Source: a bacterium (GTDB lineage Bacteria; Bdellovibrionota_C; UBA2361; RFPC01). From it: a DNA stretch of 64,000 nucleotides. Of this stretch, positions 61,945 to 64,000 are shown in pieces (positions within the stretch are counted from its first letter, which is position 1; every line of letters begins with the position of its first letter). The stretch spans positions 248,001 to 312,000 of the forward strand of contig JAUIIO010000001.1 in assembly GCA_030431715.1 (NCBI GenBank). Reading direction: 5' to 3'. The notes under the pieces were generated by a model. The model had not been told where the DNA came from and did no database searches. It saw only the letters and a list, made by a program, of their open reading frames with translations. The translations under genes were made by a program, and so were the position numbers.

Positions 61945-62748
61945 ATGGTTAAACGCGAAAAAGCAAATTATATGATTCAGTCAGTTTCTCACGCCATGGA
62001 TGTGCTTGAGGAGCTTGCTCAGGCTCGCGGTGAGGTTGGTGTTACTGAGCTGTCGAAGCGTCTCAAGTTACACAAGAATAACGTTTTTAGACTCCTTGCC
62101 ACGCTAGAGCTTCGTGGCTATGTCGAGCAGAATCCAGATACCGAGGATTATCGTCTTGGCCCCAAGTGTCTTGAGCTTGGACAGTCTTATGTTGCTCAGA
62201 GTACTCTTGTTGAACGTGCTATGCCTATCATTAAGAAGCTTGCAGATGAGATTGGTGAAACAGTGAGCTTTGCTGTTCTCCAAAATGGAACCGTTCAGTA
62301 TCCGATCAGTATTACTTCAAAGAGGCCTGTTAAGGTAGCTCCTCGTTTAGCTACATCTTTCCCTGCAAAGCTGTGTGCAGTAGGACGTCTTTTGACTGCT
62401 CAGCTTCCAGATAGTGTCCTTACTGAGCTTCTTGCTGGAAACACGGCTCAAGACGCTGCTATTAAGAGTCAACTTGGAGAGCTTCGTTCTACGGGGATTG
62501 TTGTTGATCCTGGGGGGACAGAAGCTGATGTGGTTTGTGTGTCTCGTGTGGTTAAAGGGAATCAAGATACTGTACCTGGTGCTATCGAGGTCCTTATACC
62601 TCAGTACCGTGCAAAGGTTGAGGATATTCATGAACATCTCAGTGAAGCTGCAGCTAAGCTTTCTGAGTCACTGGGTGCTGGTGCAGCGCGTGGTCTTGCT
62701 TCTTCGCTTGAGAAGGATGTTGTTTCCGCCGGGATGGTTGCAAACTAG
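61945..62748 (+). CDS. IclR-family transcriptional regulator
   Basis: 267 residues from ATG 61945 (AAGGA 6 nt upstream; TTG 61939 also in frame). Winged HTH at 10-70 (VTELSKRLKLHKNNVFRLLATLELRGYV), then the ligand-binding IclR domain (PKCLELGQSYV, IGETVSFAVLQNG, PAKLCAVGRLL). Family members sense small carbon metabolites. 46 bp before an acyl-CoA dehydrogenase gene, so it may regulate fatty- or amino-acid catabolism, by inference. Confidence 0.92.
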   Translation: MVKREKANYMIQSVSHAMDVLEELAQARGEVGVTELSKRLKLHKNNVFRLLATLELRGYVEQNPDTEDYRLGPKCLELGQSYVAQSTLVERAMPIIKKLADEIGETVSFAVLQNGTVQYPISITSKRPVKVAPRLATSFPAKLCAVGRLLTAQLPDSVLTELLAGNTAQDAAIKSQLGELRSTGIVVDPGGTEADVVCVSRVVKGNQDTVPGAIEVLIPQYRAKVEDIHEHLSEAAAKLSESLGAGAARGLASSLEKDVVSAGMVAN

Positions 62749-62794
62749 TAGCGTTTGCTAACTTATCCACTCACGTTACAACAGAGATTGATAT

Positions 62795-63952
62795 ATGAAT
62801 ATCCCACTTACCCTTACGCTTAGCGAGGAGCAGTCGGCGCTACAGAGCGAATCCAGAAAATTCGCCCGCACTGAAATTCTCCCAATAGCTGCAGAGTGTG
62901 ATAGGGATTCTACATTTCCTACTGAATTCTTTAAGAAGGCACATGCCAGTGGTTTTATGAACCTCTATCAGGAGGTGGAGTGTGGAGGTACTGGTCTCTC
63001 TCTGACCGATACGTGTCTCGTTGTTGAGGAACTCGCGAGTGGGTGTGCCGGAATGGCAACTTCGGTTGTTGCTAATGACCTCGCACTTAGTCCGCTGAAA
63101 TTCTTTGCTACTGATGAGCAAAAAGAGAAGTTTATAAAGCCAATCTGTGAGAGTGGAGCTTTTGCTTCTTTTTGTCTTAGTGAGCCCGGAGCTGGCTCTG
63201 ATGCTGCTGGTATATCAACGAAGGCTGAGAAGAAGGGCGATTACTACATCCTAAATGGTCAGAAACAGTGGATAACCAATGGCGGTTATGCCAGTCAGTA
63301 TACTGTATTTGCTACGCTCGATAAGTCAAAAAAACATGCTGGTATTTGTTGTTTCGTTGTTGACGCGGATACCGAAGGAGTGACTGCCGGGCCACATGAG
63401 GATAAGCTCGGTCAGAGATGTTCTAATACAACGCCGGTCCAGTTTGATAATGTCAAGATACCTGTGTCCAATCTCATCGGTAAGGAAGGGCAGGGGTTTG
63501 CTGTAGCGATGAAAACATTGGATGCCAGTAGACCCATGACTGCTATTATCGCGACAGGTATAGCTAGGGCGGCTTATGAGCACGCTCTTCGTTATGCCAC
63601 AGAGCGTAAACAGTTTGAACGCCCTATCTCTTCGTTTCAGGGTATTCAATTTATGCTTGCTGATATGGCAACAGATATTCATGCTGCAAGACTTTTAACT
63701 CTCCATTCTGCGTCGCTTATTGATGATGGGAAGCAAGCGAGTGTCGAATCAAGTATGGCCAAGCGTTTTAGTGCTGATGTGGGGATGCGTATTACTACGG
63801 ATTCTGTTCAAATCTTCGGCGGATACGGTTATACTAAAGAGTACCCGGTTGAAAAGCTTATGCGAGATGCTAAGCTCATGCAAATTTACGAAGGGACGAG
63901 TCAGATCCAGCGAGTAGTGATAGCTAGAGAGCTATTAAAGGATATCTCCTGA
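62795..63952 (+). CDS. Acyl-CoA dehydrogenase
   Basis: 385 residues. FAD/substrate motifs [25 protein letters not shown] and the catalytic-Glu block [16 protein letters not shown]. It is of the short/branched-chain type (butyryl-, isovaleryl- or 2-methylbutyryl-CoA); exact substrate not resolved. Oxidises acyl-CoA to enoyl-CoA and passes electrons to ETF. Followed closely by another start codon at 63987. Confidence 0.95.
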   Translation: MNIPLTLTLSEEQSALQSESRKFARTEILPIAAECDRDSTFPTEFFKKAHASGFMNLYQEVECGGTGLSLTDTCLVVEELASGCAGMATSVVANDLALSPLKFFATDEQKEKFIKPICESGAFASFCLSEPGAGSDAAGISTKAEKKGDYYILNGQKQWITNGGYASQYTVFATLDKSKKHAGICCFVVDADTEGVTAGPHEDKLGQRCSNTTPVQFDNVKIPVSNLIGKEGQGFAVAMKTLDASRPMTAIIATGIARAAYEHALRYATERKQFERPISSFQGIQFMLADMATDIHAARLLTLHSASLIDDGKQASVESSMAKRFSADVGMRITTDSVQIFGGYGYTKEYPVEKLMRDAKLMQIYEGTSQIQRVVIARELLKDIS

Positions 63953-63986
63953 ATCTTTTGCCCCATATGTATCTTGGGGGTGAGGT

Positions 63987-64000
63987 ATGAACGAATTACC
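63987..64000 (+). CDS. Start of a further gene (cut by window edge)
   Basis: ATG 63987 is preceded by GGGGGTGAGG. Only Met-Asn-Glu-Leu can be read before the window ends. Proximity to the acyl-CoA dehydrogenase suggests an operon partner, such as ETF or an enoyl-CoA enzyme; this is inference. Confidence 0.4.

Overview
The window looks like chromosome of a diderm (Gram-negative) bacterium of moderate G+C. L,D-transpeptidases, several lipoproteins with clear lipoboxes, a stand-alone CsrA, a DksA-type regulator, a sigma-70 RpoD and a pyrR-pyrB-pyrC-carA-carB-greA-dnaG-rpoD order fit a deltaproteobacterial-grade lineage (Myxococcota/Bdellovibrionota/SAR324-like). I cannot place it more precisely from sequence alone. 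The only tRNA gene (tRNA-Gln) does not encode its 3' CCA.

Layout. 1-2.46 kb is the accessory end. Three same-strand ORFs are separated by two imperfect inverted repeats with the architecture of integron attC sites; the genes are a HEPN-type fragment, a Schlafen/AlbA_2 protein and an unknown. 2.5-6.1 kb carries two L,D-transpeptidases and a dinD-like gene with a palindromic operator candidate. 6.2-18.2 kb has csrA, a 43-aa membrane sORF, apt, a tandem pair of retropepsin-like proteins (one lacking the catalytic Asp), an APC permease fused to USP domains, a receiver protein, a hydrolase, an epimerase, a ferredoxin, a duplicated intergenic junction, a ZIP transporter, an M23 endopeptidase and a CorA/ZntB transporter. 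18.3-27.5 kb has an FKBP, FabH, a MerC-like protein, a Fur-family repressor, an RNA uracil methyltransferase, a eukaryote-like IleRS and a FkbM methyltransferase. 27.6-38.5 kb has a Cys/Pro/Glu-rich unknown, a zinc-ligand-less DksA, a lipoprotein MsrB, an RNHCP-DUF971 operon, a metallophosphoesterase, Ppx/GppA, a HDOD-like protein, NhaA, an inositol monophosphatase and IspE.

38.5-47.8 kb is translation and energy: tRNA-Gln, an array of UUCG hairpins, prs, rplY, pth, hppA, rpsF, rplI, then a LamG/2OG-oxygenase pair and small membrane proteins. 47.8-48.4 kb is non-coding with a REP-like palindromic element. 48.4-56.4 kb is a translationally coupled UMP operon (pyrR, pyrB, pyrC, carA, carB, greA). 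dnaG and rpoD follow; rpoD encodes an extraordinary histone-H1-like N-terminus. The window ends with an LptM-like lipoprotein, an IclR regulator, an acyl-CoA dehydrogenase and the first codons of another gene.

Most promising items: (1) the putative integron cassettes carrying HEPN and AlbA_2 genes at the left edge, a plausible undescribed defence locus; (2) the H1-like tail on the primary sigma factor; (3) a zinc-free DksA divergent from a zinc-free MsrB across a shared palindrome; (4) several unexplained structured intergenic regions.
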